This document shows, piece after piece, positions 42,629 to 52,634 of a stretch of 64,000 nucleotides of DNA; position 1 is the stretch's first letter, and each line of letters begins with the position of its first letter. The notes under the pieces are model-generated. The model was not told the origin of the DNA, did not search any database, and worked only from the letters and a program-made list of their open reading frames with translations. Both the position numbers and the translations under genes were made by a program. This DNA is from Gp1-AA122 sp036378535 (GTDB lineage Bacteria > Acidobacteriota > Terriglobia > Terriglobales > Acidobacteriaceae), in assembly GCA_036378535.1 (NCBI GenBank), contig DASUWH010000079.1:1-64000 (forward strand), in the 5' to 3' direction.

Positions 42629-44398
42629 TTAGCGAGTAACAGCCCCTGGCGGGGAGTCATCGGTTGACCCTGTTCCTTCCGTCAGTGTGTGGATAGCGTC
42701 CGCAGCGACGTTGTCAAAACGCTCAGTAAGCCCGCTGGGCCAGCGAATCTGGACCGCATCGATCTTCGTGATCGCTCCTAGCCCGAAATGAACTCGCATG
42801 TCGCTATTCGAGTCGTAGCTGGAACCGCTGCGCACTTCGTCTACCCAGGTACGTTTACCGGCTTTTACCGTGATGCGCGCGCCAATGCCGTCCCGGTTGG
42901 AGCGAGTCCCGGCCAGTTTGAATGCCACCCAATGATTCGGATAGCGAACGTCATTCACCAGCAGACTGTTTTTGGCATTCATGTTGGTGATGACCACCGA
43001 GAGCCGGCCGTCGTTCCACAAATCGCCCACGGCTAATCCGCGCGAGGCAGCGGCAGTCGTGATCCCCGGCCCGCTATCGGCCGAAATATCCGTGAACGTG
43101 GCGTTGCCATTGTTGTGATAAAGAATTCGGGGTTCTGGATAATTGCTGCCTAAGTGAAACTTGTCGACTTCAGGATAAACATGGCCATTGACCAGAATAA
43201 GGTCAGGCCAGCCATCATTATCGAAATCGAAGAACATTGTTCCCCACCCCAAATATTGCGTATGCAAGCCTAGTCCGGCCGAGAAGGTTGCGTCGGTAAA
43301 GGTCCCATCGCCGTTGTTGCGGTAGAGGGTCGAGGTGTCATCGGAAAAATTGGTTTTAAAAATATCGAGGCGGCCATCGCCATCGTAATCGCCGATCGTG
43401 CTTCCCATGCCAGCCTGCTCACGGCCATCTTCATTGAAGGCGGCGCCGGCGGTCACGGCCACGTCAGTGAACGTTCCATCGTGGTTGTTGCGATACAGAA
43501 TGCTGGGCGTGCTGTCGCAGGCCACGTAAATATCGGGCCAACCGTCGTCATCGAAATCGAGTGTGGAAACACTCAGCGAGTAATGTCCATCAGTGCGATC
43601 GATGTGCGCTTTCGTGGTGACATCCTCGAAAGTGCCGTCCCCGCGATTGTGATAAAGAATGTTCTTCGCGCCGGGCAGTCCACGCGGGCCGCACATCACC
43701 GGGGCTCCCTTCCACATGCAAGAGGATCGCTCCCCGGGGGCCGGGGCCGTGGCCAGGTCGAAATCCACATAGTTGGCGACCATCAGATCGAGATGCCCAT
43801 CACGGTCATAATCGAGGAATGCGCAGCCAGAACCCCAGGCTTTGCCGTTGCCCGCCACACCGGCTTTCTCGCTGACTTCGGTGAACACTCCCTTGTTGTT
43901 GTGATACAGACGGTTCTTCCCGTAATACGTGATGTAGAGATCCTCCCAGCCATCGTTATCGTAGTCGCCAACGCATACTCCTTGTCCCCAGCCGCTGGCG
44001 GCCAATCCGCTGGTGGCGGTCACATCGGTGAAGGTGCCGTCATGGTTATTTCGATAAAGATGATTCGTAGGAGCCTGACTGGCAGGGAAGCCCTCGAGCG
44101 TAGTTCCGTTCACAAAGAAAATATCGGGCCAGCCGTCGTTGTCATAATCGAAAATGGCGACTCCGGTTCCCGTGGTCTCGATGATGTATTTCTTGCTGTC
44201 CACTCCTCCATAAACGGTGGTCATGGTGAGCCCGGCCTTCTCGGCGATGTCGGTGAAATGGGCGATAGGAGGTTTATCTGCCGCCGAGCCGGTCGTGGAT
44301 TGTTCCGCCCTTGCTGGGGAGACGAGCAAACCGGCGATCATTGCGATGCCGGCAGCCAAGGTTGCAATGCCATGCCTGGAAGGAAAACGGGAACTCAT
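42629..44398 (-). CDS. CRTAC1-family protein (FG-GAP repeats plus ASPIC/UnbV), Sec-exported paralogue
   Basis: The 589-residue protein has a Sec signal peptide (GIATLAAGIAMIAGLLVSPARA). The same order of FG-GAP blades and a C-terminal ASPIC/UnbV domain are visible (FDYDNDGWPDIFFVNG, GDYDNDGWEDLYITYYG, DYDRDGHLDLMVANY, DYDGDGRLDIF, then IGARITV...VRSGSSYDSNSDMRVHFGLG). It aligns over its whole length with the neighbouring plus-strand protein, indicating a duplication. The two genes end 45 bases apart, tail to tail. The different signal type (Sec rather than Tat) is notable. The divergent promoter region 44399-44519 separates it from a TPR gene. Confidence 0.87.
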   Translation of the reverse strand: MSSRFPSRHGIATLAAGIAMIAGLLVSPARAEQSTTGSAADKPPIAHFTDIAEKAGLTMTTVYGGVDSKKYIIETTGTGVAIFDYDNDGWPDIFFVNGTTLEGFPASQAPTNHLYRNNHDGTFTDVTATSGLAASGWGQGVCVGDYDNDGWEDLYITYYGKNRLYHNNKGVFTEVSEKAGVAGNGKAWGSGCAFLDYDRDGHLDLMVANYVDFDLATAPAPGERSSCMWKGAPVMCGPRGLPGAKNILYHNRGDGTFEDVTTKAHIDRTDGHYSLSVSTLDFDDDGWPDIYVACDSTPSILYRNNHDGTFTDVAVTAGAAFNEDGREQAGMGSTIGDYDGDGRLDIFKTNFSDDTSTLYRNNGDGTFTDATFSAGLGLHTQYLGWGTMFFDFDNDGWPDLILVNGHVYPEVDKFHLGSNYPEPRILYHNNGNATFTDISADSGPGITTAAASRGLAVGDLWNDGRLSVVITNMNAKNSLLVNDVRYPNHWVAFKLAGTRSNRDGIGARITVKAGKRTWVDEVRSGSSYDSNSDMRVHFGLGAITKIDAVQIRWPSGLTERFDNVAADAIHTLTEGTGSTDDSPPGAVTR

Positions 44399-44519
44399 GA
44401 GCCTCAGTGCATCCTATTGTCCTACCGACACCGGGTCAAATGGCCGACTGCCACGCGGGCGCGGGAAGTAGTAACATTTCATCACGTCTGCGGTGCCGAT
44501 CGCCGATCATCTTCTCCTC

Positions 44520-46277
44520 ATGTCCGACTTGCCTTCATTGCTTCTGAAACTTCTCCTGGTGCTGTGCCTGAGCGCTGCTGGCTCGGCCCAAACCGGACAT
44601 CAGGGAAACACATCACAGGCGCTTTATCAGAAAGGGGTTGTTCAGTTGCAAAAGGGGGATCTTAAGGGTGCGCGCGTGACCTTCGAAAAGCTGGTGCGCC
44701 TATCTCCCCGAGATGCCCGAGCACATAATTCACTGGGATGGGTGTTGTTCAGCCAGGGTGACCTGAACCATGCCATCGCGCATTTCCGCACCGCGCTGAA
44801 AATTAAGCCGAACTTTGCCGATGCAGACGTCAACCTGTCGAGCGCACTGGCGCAGAAAGGCGAGCTTGGTGAAGCACGAACGGTTGCGCAGCAGGCCGTT
44901 CGTCTGCAGCCGCAGAGTGCCGATGCCCATCGCGCGCTGGGACGAGTTCTGAACTTTTCCGCCGATTTGGACGGGTCGGTAGCAGAGTTGCGCACTGCCT
45001 GCGAGCTTCAACCGTCGCGTCCGGATCTGCACGACGAACTGGGATCGGTGCTGGCTCAGCAGAAAAAACTTTTCGAGGCTGAAGAAGAATTCCGAACCGC
45101 GGTGAAGATCGACAGCCAATATGCGCCGGCACAATTACACCTGGGAGTGGCGCTGCTAAGCGGAGGCGATCGGGAAGGCGCAGAAAAAGCTCTGCAGCAA
45201 GCGGTTCAGCTCACTCCCGAAAATCCTGTTGCCCAGTTCTATCTTGGCAACGCTCTGGAATCGGAAGGCGACAACGATGCCGCTCTCCGAGCCTATCGGA
45301 CTGCAGCCGAATTGAAGCCTGACATGGTGCAGGCACAAACTCGGCTAGGCTTGCTTTGGCAACGGGCCGGTGAACCGGACAAAGCTTCGGAGGCCTTCTC
45401 GAAAGCGGTCGAGCTGGCCCCCGATGATCCGGAAGCGCATAACAATTTGGGGCTGGCTCTTTTGCAGAGTGGGCAAGGCGATGCCGCCATCCAGCAATTC
45501 CAGGCAGCGCTGAAGAACAAACCCGATGATGTGGATTTGCAGGGCAATCTGGGAGTCGCCTATCTGCAGAAAGCTGATTTTGACGATGCCATCCAGGTGC
45601 TTCGCAAAGCTCTGCAGAAGTCGCCGGATAAAGCCGATCTCCATTACAACCTGGGGCTGGCCCTCAAGTTGAAAGACGATTTGCCCGGCGCGATTTCCGA
45701 GTTGAAGCAGGCGACCGTACTGGACCCCAGCCTGGCGGACGCCTACTACACCCTAGGCGTGACCCTATGGCAGAAGGGAGATTTTCCGCAGTCGGCTGAC
45801 GCCCTGCAATCGGCCGTTCGCATCAAGCCTGATTACTCGGAGGCTTTCTACACGCTGGGCACGGTTTATAAGCAAATGAACAAGCTGCCCGATGCTGCTC
45901 AAGCTCTGCGCGAGGCTATTCGCCTGCAGCCCGATTTTATGGGAGCGCACACGACCCTGGCCGCCGTGTTGCGCTCACAAGGAGATAATGCCGCTGCCGA
46001 TGCAGAGAGCAAAACCGCGGCGGAATTAAGTAAAAAACGAACCGACCTGCAGGCTGCGACCTTCGCTACCAATTCCGGGAAGAGATTGCTCAACGCCGGC
46101 GACTTGCCGGGCGCGATTTCGCAATTCCAGAATGCGATTCGCATGGTCCCGTCGTACGCGCCAGCGCATTATCAGCTGGCAGTCGCCCTCATGCGAAGTG
46201 GTCAGAAGCCGGAGGCCGACGCCGAGTTCCGCAAGGCTGCAGAACTGGATCCTCACCTTAAGGCGCCCACCCTTTAG
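44520..46277 (+). CDS. Secreted large TPR-repeat protein
   Basis: The 585-residue protein has a signal peptide (SLLLKLLLVLCLSAAGSAQ) and is otherwise an almost unbroken tandem of about 16 tetratricopeptide repeats. Each has the A-x-x-x-L-G-x-x-L and A-x-x-x-F/Y-x-x-A-L/V-x-L-x-P pattern (for example NSLGWVLFSQGDLNHAIAHF and HNNLGLALLQSGQGDAAIQQF). TPR solenoids mediate protein-protein contacts; here in the periplasm. Start ATG 44520 is preferred, although GTG 44493 would add nine residues. It lies head-to-head with the CRTAC1 gene. Its stop codon overlaps that of the convergent regulator gene (46274-46277). Confidence 0.83.
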   Translation: MSDLPSLLLKLLLVLCLSAAGSAQTGHQGNTSQALYQKGVVQLQKGDLKGARVTFEKLVRLSPRDARAHNSLGWVLFSQGDLNHAIAHFRTALKIKPNFADADVNLSSALAQKGELGEARTVAQQAVRLQPQSADAHRALGRVLNFSADLDGSVAELRTACELQPSRPDLHDELGSVLAQQKKLFEAEEEFRTAVKIDSQYAPAQLHLGVALLSGGDREGAEKALQQAVQLTPENPVAQFYLGNALESEGDNDAALRAYRTAAELKPDMVQAQTRLGLLWQRAGEPDKASEAFSKAVELAPDDPEAHNNLGLALLQSGQGDAAIQQFQAALKNKPDDVDLQGNLGVAYLQKADFDDAIQVLRKALQKSPDKADLHYNLGLALKLKDDLPGAISELKQATVLDPSLADAYYTLGVTLWQKGDFPQSADALQSAVRIKPDYSEAFYTLGTVYKQMNKLPDAAQALREAIRLQPDFMGAHTTLAAVLRSQGDNAAADAESKTAAELSKKRTDLQAATFATNSGKRLLNAGDLPGAISQFQNAIRMVPSYAPAHYQLAVALMRSGQKPEADAEFRKAAELDPHLKAPTL

Positions 46278-47554
46278 GACCGCGTTTTTCTTAAGCTCAC
46301 TAGCTGGGTTTCGACAGGAACTCCACGAGTCACCTTGACCCGCAGGACCGCTTCGAAGGGCTTCATTTCGTCATTCTCGCCCACACTGAGCCGGAGGAGA
46401 AGCTGGCGAAGGGAATCGTCGCGGCAGACAAATTCGACTGCCGCTTCCGTGCCGAGGGTTGTGGTTCCTGCAAGAATGAGCGTGTGCCGCCCTGGTATAA
46501 GTCCGTCCACCAGGGTGATCGTGGCATAGTCTTCCGTGAGCGGCGGACCAGACGTTGCCAGGAACATCGACGGCTCACCCTGTTGCGGATGCACGTTGAA
46601 AACTCCCAGGTCCCCCTCGCGAGGGCCGGAAGCGACGCGTTGGAAGACGAATTCCTGAGATCCTGGTAACTCGAGCAACGAGGGATTCTCTGCCGGCGAG
46701 CCCACGAAGATCAGATTATTGTTCTTGGCATCATCGAGCGAGAGCAGGCTTCCACGTTTGACCCGAATCTCGCGATGCACCATTCCAAATACACCATCGA
46801 GTTCATGAATCGCCAGCACCTCGCCCACTCCGGTGTAGTGGTCCAGAATTTTGTCGCGCGAGTCGGAGGCCGGGTTGAAGTAGCGCATGCCGGTCTCCGG
46901 CCGGCCAATGAAGGCCCCATTGCTGAAAATCACCCAGGGTTCCTCAGGGGCTGCGATAAAGGAATGCCAAAAGGTCTGAATTGAAGCCGGCGCGGTTGAA
47001 ACCTTAGTTGCCGAAGTTACCATCGAGTTCCGCTGCGCGAGCAGAACTGTGACTACTATTACCGCCGCAAAGAGCAGGATGGCCAGGATCGGCACCGCCA
47101 TGCGGGATTTGCGCTCCGAACGCGGAGTAACCGGGAGCAGCATCGGCTTAGTCGCCGTCACCGGCGTGTGCACGCTGTGGGGCCCTAACGCTGCCTTGCC
47201 AGCAGATCTGGGTCGAAAGTTCAGGACATACGTACCCTTGGGAAGCTCGACCACGACCGGATCCGCCGCCCCTTCTGAGTTGTAGTACTCAGCCAGTTTC
47301 AGGCGCAGGCGTCCGGCTTGCACGCGAATGGTTGAATCCAGATGAGGGTCGAAATCAGCTGGCCTTCCGAAAACCTCGGTGGCAATTTGATATTCCTTCA
47401 GAGGAGTGCCGGGATGATCCAGAACGTGCTGTGCTAGATAGCGAAGTAGCTTGCAGAGTGACTCAGAACCATGAAGCGTCTGACTGCTGACTAGCCTACT
47501 GATTTCCGTAGAAATTTCGGGTCTGTCGGGCCCCCACAACGGTGTAACACTCAT
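46274..47554 (-). CDS. Membrane-tethered winged-helix transcriptional regulator
   Basis: The 426-residue protein has an N-terminal DNA-binding-like domain (residues about 15-115) of the type seen in many acidobacterial regulators (LLRYLAQHVLDHP, then LKEYQIATEVFGRPADFDPHLDSTIRVQAGRLRLKLAEYY, ending VELPKGTYVLNF). One transmembrane helix follows (about 152-173, AVPILAILLFAAVIVVTVLL). The C-terminal periplasmic region of about 250 residues could be a sensor. This layout resembles ToxR-like one-component regulators. It is divergent from the second TonB receptor, with a 293-base intergenic region. It likely controls that receptor, but no palindrome was identified with confidence. Confidence 0.72.
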   Translation of the reverse strand: MSVTPLWGPDRPEISTEISRLVSSQTLHGSESLCKLLRYLAQHVLDHPGTPLKEYQIATEVFGRPADFDPHLDSTIRVQAGRLRLKLAEYYNSEGAADPVVVELPKGTYVLNFRPRSAGKAALGPHSVHTPVTATKPMLLPVTPRSERKSRMAVPILAILLFAAVIVVTVLLAQRNSMVTSATKVSTAPASIQTFWHSFIAAPEEPWVIFSNGAFIGRPETGMRYFNPASDSRDKILDHYTGVGEVLAIHELDGVFGMVHREIRVKRGSLLSLDDAKNNNLIFVGSPAENPSLLELPGSQEFVFQRVASGPREGDLGVFNVHPQQGEPSMFLATSGPPLTEDYATITLVDGLIPGRHTLILAGTTTLGTEAAVEFVCRDDSLRQLLLRLSVGENDEMKPFEAVLRVKVTRGVPVETQLVSLRKTRS

Positions 47555-47847
47555 GTGACGCGAAGAGTAACAAAGATTGGTATGTTAATGCAACTAAATC
47601 ACTTGTTTTTTTGTAACACCGAAGAAACCCTCTGAAACTATCCCCCGGCCAACCATCAGGTACATACAAGCAAACAACATGTGGGGCCTCCGTGTGTACA
47701 GGGGTGTGTGTTTCCCTAATGGCGGCCAAAACAGATTTTTAATTGGCTCACTTCTAGTGGAAGGCGAGCAATCCCAGTTCCAAGGGACAGCAACTTGGCG
47801 GTCTCGAGATTGTTGCCACCGAACCGAGATCAGCCGGGAGGACACTC

Positions 47848-50800
47848 ATGGCAAGGAAACTGTTTGTAGCTGCGGCGATTTTGACATTACTCGTCGCAAC
47901 CCTCACCCCGCAGCTCTCCTTCGCACAGGCGGTATACGGAGGCATTCTGGGTACGGTGACCGACCCACAGGGAGCGGCGGTACCGAACGCCAAAGTCACG
48001 GTCACTGATCAGCGTAAAGGAACGTCAGACGAGACGACGAGCAACCAAGATGGCAACTACTCCGTTACCCATCTGATCCCCGATGTTTACAGCATTAAAG
48101 TCGAGGGATCGGGTTTCAAGACGCTGCAGCAGAAGGACATTAACGTGAGTGCCGATGCCGCCTCCAGGGTGGACTTCCAGTTCCAGGTTGGCGGAGCGAC
48201 GGAAACGGTTGAGGTTACGGCCGAGGCGCCCCAACTCAAGACAGATCGCGCCGACGTGGCCACTGAATTCAATACGAAATACGTCGAGGACTTGCCCATT
48301 CTGAATCGCAACTTCACTCAGTTTGAGTTGCTGTCGCCGGGAACGCAAAAGCTTTCCTGGGGCCACGCGGCTACCGAAAACCCGCAAGGGAGCCAGCAGA
48401 TTTTCGTACAGGGTCAGCACTTCAGCGGCACGGCCTATGAACTGGATGGCACCGACAATCAGGACCCAATTCTGGGCATCATCGTCGTAAACCCAAACTT
48501 GGACGCCGTGACCGAGACCAAGGTCGCTCTGCAGAACTATGACGCAGAGTTCGGAAAAGCTGTGGCTGGCGTAGTCACCGCGCAAACCAAATCTGGCAGC
48601 AATGACTTTCACGGCAGCGGCTTCTGGTTCCGCCGCTCGGACGCCAACCAGGCTCGCGATCCCTTTACGCAGTTTGCACCAGACCCAATCACCGGCCGCT
48701 TTATTCCGCGCTCTCGCTGGCAGCAGTTCGGCGGTTCGCTCGGTGGGCCGATCGTTAAGAACAAACTATTCTTTTTCGGCGACTATCAGGGGACGCGACA
48801 GATCAACGGCATTACGCATTTGTTGACGGTGCCTACGGCGAGAGCGCAGAGCACGTGCAATCCGGCAACCAACGCCACCAGTGCGACGCCGGGATTCTGC
48901 GATCTTAGCGACTATCTTAACGTCTCGTCGATCTGTTGCCAGGTTTACAATCCGAAAACTGGCACGCCGTTAGTTGGAACAGGCGGAACCCGAACTCCGT
49001 TTGGGCCGGCGGGCAAGTGCACTGGGAACTGCATTCCGATTGGTGACATTTCGACGGCGGCCGGCAAGATTCTGGCTCTCTTTCCACAACCAGAAACAGG
49101 AGGAGTACAAAACAACTTCATAGGGTCAGGCTCAGGTCCGTTTACTCAAAACAGCTTCGATACAAGAATTGATTTCGCTGCAAGCTCTACAGTAAACGTC
49201 TTCGGCCGATTCAGCCTCGATTACTTCAGCCTGTCAGGAGTTGGGACGATAAGAGGCCCTAACGGTTACCTCGGCGGACCGGGAACCGGTCTGCTCGGTT
49301 TGTCTGGCAGCTCCATTACCCACAACTACAGTCTCTCGACCGGATTTACCAAGACCTTCAGCGCAACATTGCTGACGGATTTCCGCTTCGGATGGTTCAA
49401 ATACAACCCGCAGACCCAGAAATCGAGTAGCGGAACACCGATGACGGGATTCGGCATTCCAAACGCGAATACCAGCGATCCAAAAACGGCTGGTTTAGGC
49501 GAGTTTATTCTCGGGCCGGTTACTTCGGTGGGTGAGAACGGCGCTACTAATCCATCCGGGCACGGCCTGGTAGTCTCAACTTTTGGTGACGGCTTAGGCG
49601 TTGGCCGTTGCAATTGTCCACTCACGGAACGAGAAGATCAGTTCCAGTTTGTGAACAACTGGACCAAGACAAAGGGTAACCACATTTTTAAATTTGGTGC
49701 CGACCTTCGCTACGCACGAAACCTGCGTATTCCGAGCGACAACAACCGTACGGGTGAATACAATTTCAGTCCGGAGGTCACTTCACAAGGTGACAGCGGA
49801 GCGGGTGGTTTGGATTTCGCCACATTTCTATTGGGCGACGTCACGCTGCTGTCGCGATACGTGAACAATCCGGCGCTGACCAACATCAGTAATGCTGCGG
49901 AACGGCAGAAGCGTTTCTTCTTCTACGGCCAAGATACCTACCGGATGACTCCCAAGTTAACCATCAATTATGGGTTACGTTGGGAGATCTATTTCCCCGA
50001 GTCCGTCCTCGCCAAAGGCTACGGTGGGTTTGCCAATATCGTTGATAATAATGGTACTGGCGCGATCCGAGTGGCGGGATATGGCCCGTATGGAACTAAC
50101 GGAAACGTCGCGAATACCTACAGAGCCTTTGCACCGCGGCTCGGCATCGCTTACCAAGCGACACCCAAGACTGTGCTCCGGATGGGTTATGGGCGGAGCT
50201 ATGACATCGGCGTGTTCGGATCGAATTTCGGACACACGGTAACTCAGAACCTGCCAGTGCTGATAAAGCAGAATATCGATGCCACTGCCGTAGGAAACGG
50301 TTCGGCACAATATCAGCCGGTGTTTTCGCTGGACAGCGGCCCCATTGCCCCACCCTTCCCAGCGGTTCCTTCGAACGGTTTGATTCCCTTTGCCAGCCTG
50401 AATGGACAGGACTCGGGCGTCCACATTCGTCCCATCAAACAGGTTCTACCTACGCTCGATGCCTGGAACCTGACCCTTCAGAGACAGGTGACGTCGACCA
50501 TTTCCGCGGAGATCGCGTACGTGGGCAACAAGGGGTCTCATGGGTTTGCTGGCGATGGGCCCAACTACGACGTCAACCCGGTTTCGATGTTCCTGTATGG
50601 AGTTACGGACCCTTTGACGGGGAAGGCATATGCGCAGAATTTGCGCCGACCGCTGTGTCGGCCAAACCTCGCGAATGATACTTGTGCCGGCATTCCCGAC
50701 GATTTGGGGAATTATTATGGCAATGACGCCAGCAGCAACTACAACGCTCTGGAGGTCAAGGTAGAAAAACGCTTCTCGCAGGGACTGCAGTTCATCACTC

Positions 50801-51483
50801 ACTACACGTTCTCGCACGCTAACGCTTACAACAACAACTATTATGCGATCAGCCATCCCATCGCATACGGTCCTAACGACTTCACGCGCAACCACGTGTG
50901 GGTCTTTAACCCGGTTTACGAGTTGCCGTTTGGCAGAGGAAAGAAATACCTCAACAGTTCGACGGCTCTGGACTACCTGGTTGGTGGAATTCAGTTCTCC
51001 GACAGCACCAACTGGAGCAGCGGCTTGCCTTGGACGCCGTCTACGGCCGAGTGCGGCTCGGAACAAGACGTAAACATTTGCCGACCCAACAGGGGATCGG
51101 GCTCCTTCCACGTTGGGGCAGGCTCGTTTGATCCGATTGCGCACCAGGTTACCTTCTTTACTCCGCTGAGCTCCTTGTCGGGGCCATTTGCCGACCCGGG
51201 AAAGGGGAACTTGGGCAACATCGGTTACAATTCCCTCCGTGGCCCGCGCGGCTTCTATTCGGACTTGTCGGTAACGAAGGATTTCCCGATCAAGGAACGC
51301 TTAAAGGCTCAATTCCGCATGGATGCCTTTAATGTCTTCAACCACCCGGTTTACGCATTCAGTGGGAACAACGGTGCTAACCCGTGCGTCGATTGCCAGG
51401 GTGGTACCAACGGCAAAATAACCGATATCGAAGGTGGAACGAGCATGCGAGCGCTGCAGTTCGCGCTGCGTTTGAACTTCTAG
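47848..51483 (+). CDS. TonB-dependent receptor, Oar-type, with N-terminal carboxypeptidase-regulatory-like domain
   Basis: The 1211-residue outer-membrane protein starts at ATG 47848, with GGGAGGAC upstream. A signal peptide ends at SFAQA, followed by a carboxypeptidase-regulatory-like domain (VYGGILGTVTDPQGAAVPNA). The plug carries LPILNRNFTQFELLSPGTQ, and a long beta-barrel ends in LNF. The barrel contains the usual alternating aromatic strands. It is accompanied by a divergent membrane-tethered regulator and followed by a strong terminator, so it is a single-gene unit. Substrate unknown; nearby glycosidases suggest an oligosaccharide. Confidence 0.92.
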   Translation: MARKLFVAAAILTLLVATLTPQLSFAQAVYGGILGTVTDPQGAAVPNAKVTVTDQRKGTSDETTSNQDGNYSVTHLIPDVYSIKVEGSGFKTLQQKDINVSADAASRVDFQFQVGGATETVEVTAEAPQLKTDRADVATEFNTKYVEDLPILNRNFTQFELLSPGTQKLSWGHAATENPQGSQQIFVQGQHFSGTAYELDGTDNQDPILGIIVVNPNLDAVTETKVALQNYDAEFGKAVAGVVTAQTKSGSNDFHGSGFWFRRSDANQARDPFTQFAPDPITGRFIPRSRWQQFGGSLGGPIVKNKLFFFGDYQGTRQINGITHLLTVPTARAQSTCNPATNATSATPGFCDLSDYLNVSSICCQVYNPKTGTPLVGTGGTRTPFGPAGKCTGNCIPIGDISTAAGKILALFPQPETGGVQNNFIGSGSGPFTQNSFDTRIDFAASSTVNVFGRFSLDYFSLSGVGTIRGPNGYLGGPGTGLLGLSGSSITHNYSLSTGFTKTFSATLLTDFRFGWFKYNPQTQKSSSGTPMTGFGIPNANTSDPKTAGLGEFILGPVTSVGENGATNPSGHGLVVSTFGDGLGVGRCNCPLTEREDQFQFVNNWTKTKGNHIFKFGADLRYARNLRIPSDNNRTGEYNFSPEVTSQGDSGAGGLDFATFLLGDVTLLSRYVNNPALTNISNAAERQKRFFFYGQDTYRMTPKLTINYGLRWEIYFPESVLAKGYGGFANIVDNNGTGAIRVAGYGPYGTNGNVANTYRAFAPRLGIAYQATPKTVLRMGYGRSYDIGVFGSNFGHTVTQNLPVLIKQNIDATAVGNGSAQYQPVFSLDSGPIAPPFPAVPSNGLIPFASLNGQDSGVHIRPIKQVLPTLDAWNLTLQRQVTSTISAEIAYVGNKGSHGFAGDGPNYDVNPVSMFLYGVTDPLTGKAYAQNLRRPLCRPNLANDTCAGIPDDLGNYYGNDASSNYNALEVKVEKRFSQGLQFITHYTFSHANAYNNNYYAISHPIAYGPNDFTRNHVWVFNPVYELPFGRGKKYLNSSTALDYLVGGIQFSDSTNWSSGLPWTPSTAECGSEQDVNICRPNRGSGSFHVGAGSFDPIAHQVTFFTPLSSLSGPFADPGKGNLGNIGYNSLRGPRGFYSDLSVTKDFPIKERLKAQFRMDAFNVFNHPVYAFSGNNGANPCVDCQGGTNGKITDIEGGTSMRALQFALRLNF

Positions 51484-51506
51484 ACTTAATACCACGGTCT
51501 TTCAGC

Positions 51507-51539
51507 CGAGGAGGGTTCAATGACCCTCCTCGTTTTTTT
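51507..51539 (+). terminator. Strong intrinsic terminator after the second TonB receptor
   Basis: CGAGGAGGGT (51507-51516) pairs perfectly with ACCCTCCTCG (51523-51532) over a 6-base loop, followed by seven T residues (51533-51539). It is a textbook Rho-independent terminator, 24 bases after the stop codon. Confidence 0.92.
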
Positions 51540-51593
51540 GGGACATTTCGGCTGCCGCTTGCCAAGGCCGATGGTTTCACGTGGAGTCTTCTT

Positions 51594-52595
51594 TTGAAAC
51601 AATCCAGATCTCTCTTACCTTTGCATCAACTGATTCTGCTTGCCTTCTGTCTGAGCTTCACTCCGGCAGGGTTGCCTGCGCCGGATTCAGCCGCGCCCCT
51701 GACGAATTTGCGGCGCCTCACCGAGCAGCCAATCGTGTCCCCAGAGGGTGAAGCTTGGGAATCCGCCGGCACTTTCAATCCCACCGTCGTCTTCCACAAC
51801 GGGAGATACGTGATGCTCTACCGTGCTCAGGACAAACATGGCACCTCGCGACTCGGCTACGCCGAGAGCGCCGATGGCACCCACTTCACTCGCCGGGCCC
51901 AACCGGTCCTATCCCCGGAAACCGATTATGAGAAGGACGGCGGCGTCGAGGATCCACGGTTGGTGAAGTTCGGGGATACCTATTATCTGACCTACACCGG
52001 TTACAACAAGAAGGACGCGCAACTCGGTCTTGCCACTTCCAGGGACTTGCTGCATTGGGATCGGAAGGGCGTAATTTTACCGGCCAACAAGGGAAACTGG
52101 AACGTTAAATGGACCAAGTCCGGCGCGATTGTTCCAGAGAAGATCAACGGGAAGTACTGGATGTATTTTCTTGGCACAGCGGCTGACAACACCGACCAGA
52201 TGGGACTGGCAAACTCCGGCGATCTTATCCACTGGACTGATGCCGCTCAGAAGCCAGTTCTGCCACGGCGTCCAAGTCAGTTCGACTCACGCGTGGTTGA
52301 GCCGGGTCCAGCGCCGATCCTGACTGCTGAGGGTATTGTGCTGGTCTACAATGGGGCAGACGATCAGCTGGTCTACCGCACGGGCGTGGCTGTCTTTGAC
52401 CGAAACCAACCCAGCAGGGCCATCTGGCGCAGCGCCACGCCTATCTTTGCCCCGGCGGAAGCTTGGGAGAAGGTGGGGCAGGTGCCCGATGTAGTTTTCG
52501 TTGAGGGAATGGTTCAGCTGGGGCGACGCCTTCTCTTTTACTACGGGGGCGCCGATAAGTATGTGGGGGTCGCCGAAGCCCGATTGATCCGGTAA
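51594..52595 (+). CDS. Secreted GH130/GH43-like beta-propeller glycosidase or phosphorylase
   Basis: The 333-residue product starts at TTG 51594, seven bases after GGAG, giving a signal peptide (LHQLILLAFCLSFTPAGLPA). A longer open frame runs from 51384 but overlaps the receptor gene and its terminator, so it is rejected. Five-bladed propeller motifs of the GH130 (DUF377) family are visible: TFNPTVVFHNGRYVMLYRAQD, GGVEDPRLVKFGDTYYLTYTGY, WTKSGAIVPEKINGKYWMYF, VEPGPAPILTAEGIVLVYNGAD and VGQVPDVVFVEGMV, with the catalytic-type Asp in GGVEDPRL. GH130 enzymes act on beta-mannosides; a signal peptide argues for a hydrolase rather than a phosphorylase. Confidence 0.8.
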   Translation: MKQSRSLLPLHQLILLAFCLSFTPAGLPAPDSAAPLTNLRRLTEQPIVSPEGEAWESAGTFNPTVVFHNGRYVMLYRAQDKHGTSRLGYAESADGTHFTRRAQPVLSPETDYEKDGGVEDPRLVKFGDTYYLTYTGYNKKDAQLGLATSRDLLHWDRKGVILPANKGNWNVKWTKSGAIVPEKINGKYWMYFLGTAADNTDQMGLANSGDLIHWTDAAQKPVLPRRPSQFDSRVVEPGPAPILTAEGIVLVYNGADDQLVYRTGVAVFDRNQPSRAIWRSATPIFAPAEAWEKVGQVPDVVFVEGMVQLGRRLLFYYGGADKYVGVAEARLIR

Positions 52596-52634
52596 AAGTG
52601 GCGTCTCCCGCGACCGGATCCACATTGGTGGTCT

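Noticed and set aside
47541..47620. Two GTAACAC motifs considered as operators of the membrane-tethered regulator
   Set aside because: One copy lies inside the regulator's coding sequence and the similarity is only seven to eight bases.
51384..51593. Longer N-terminus of the GH130-like protein overlapping the receptor gene
   Set aside because: It would span the receptor gene's end and its intrinsic terminator; TTG 51594 has a ribosome-binding site and gives a signal peptide.
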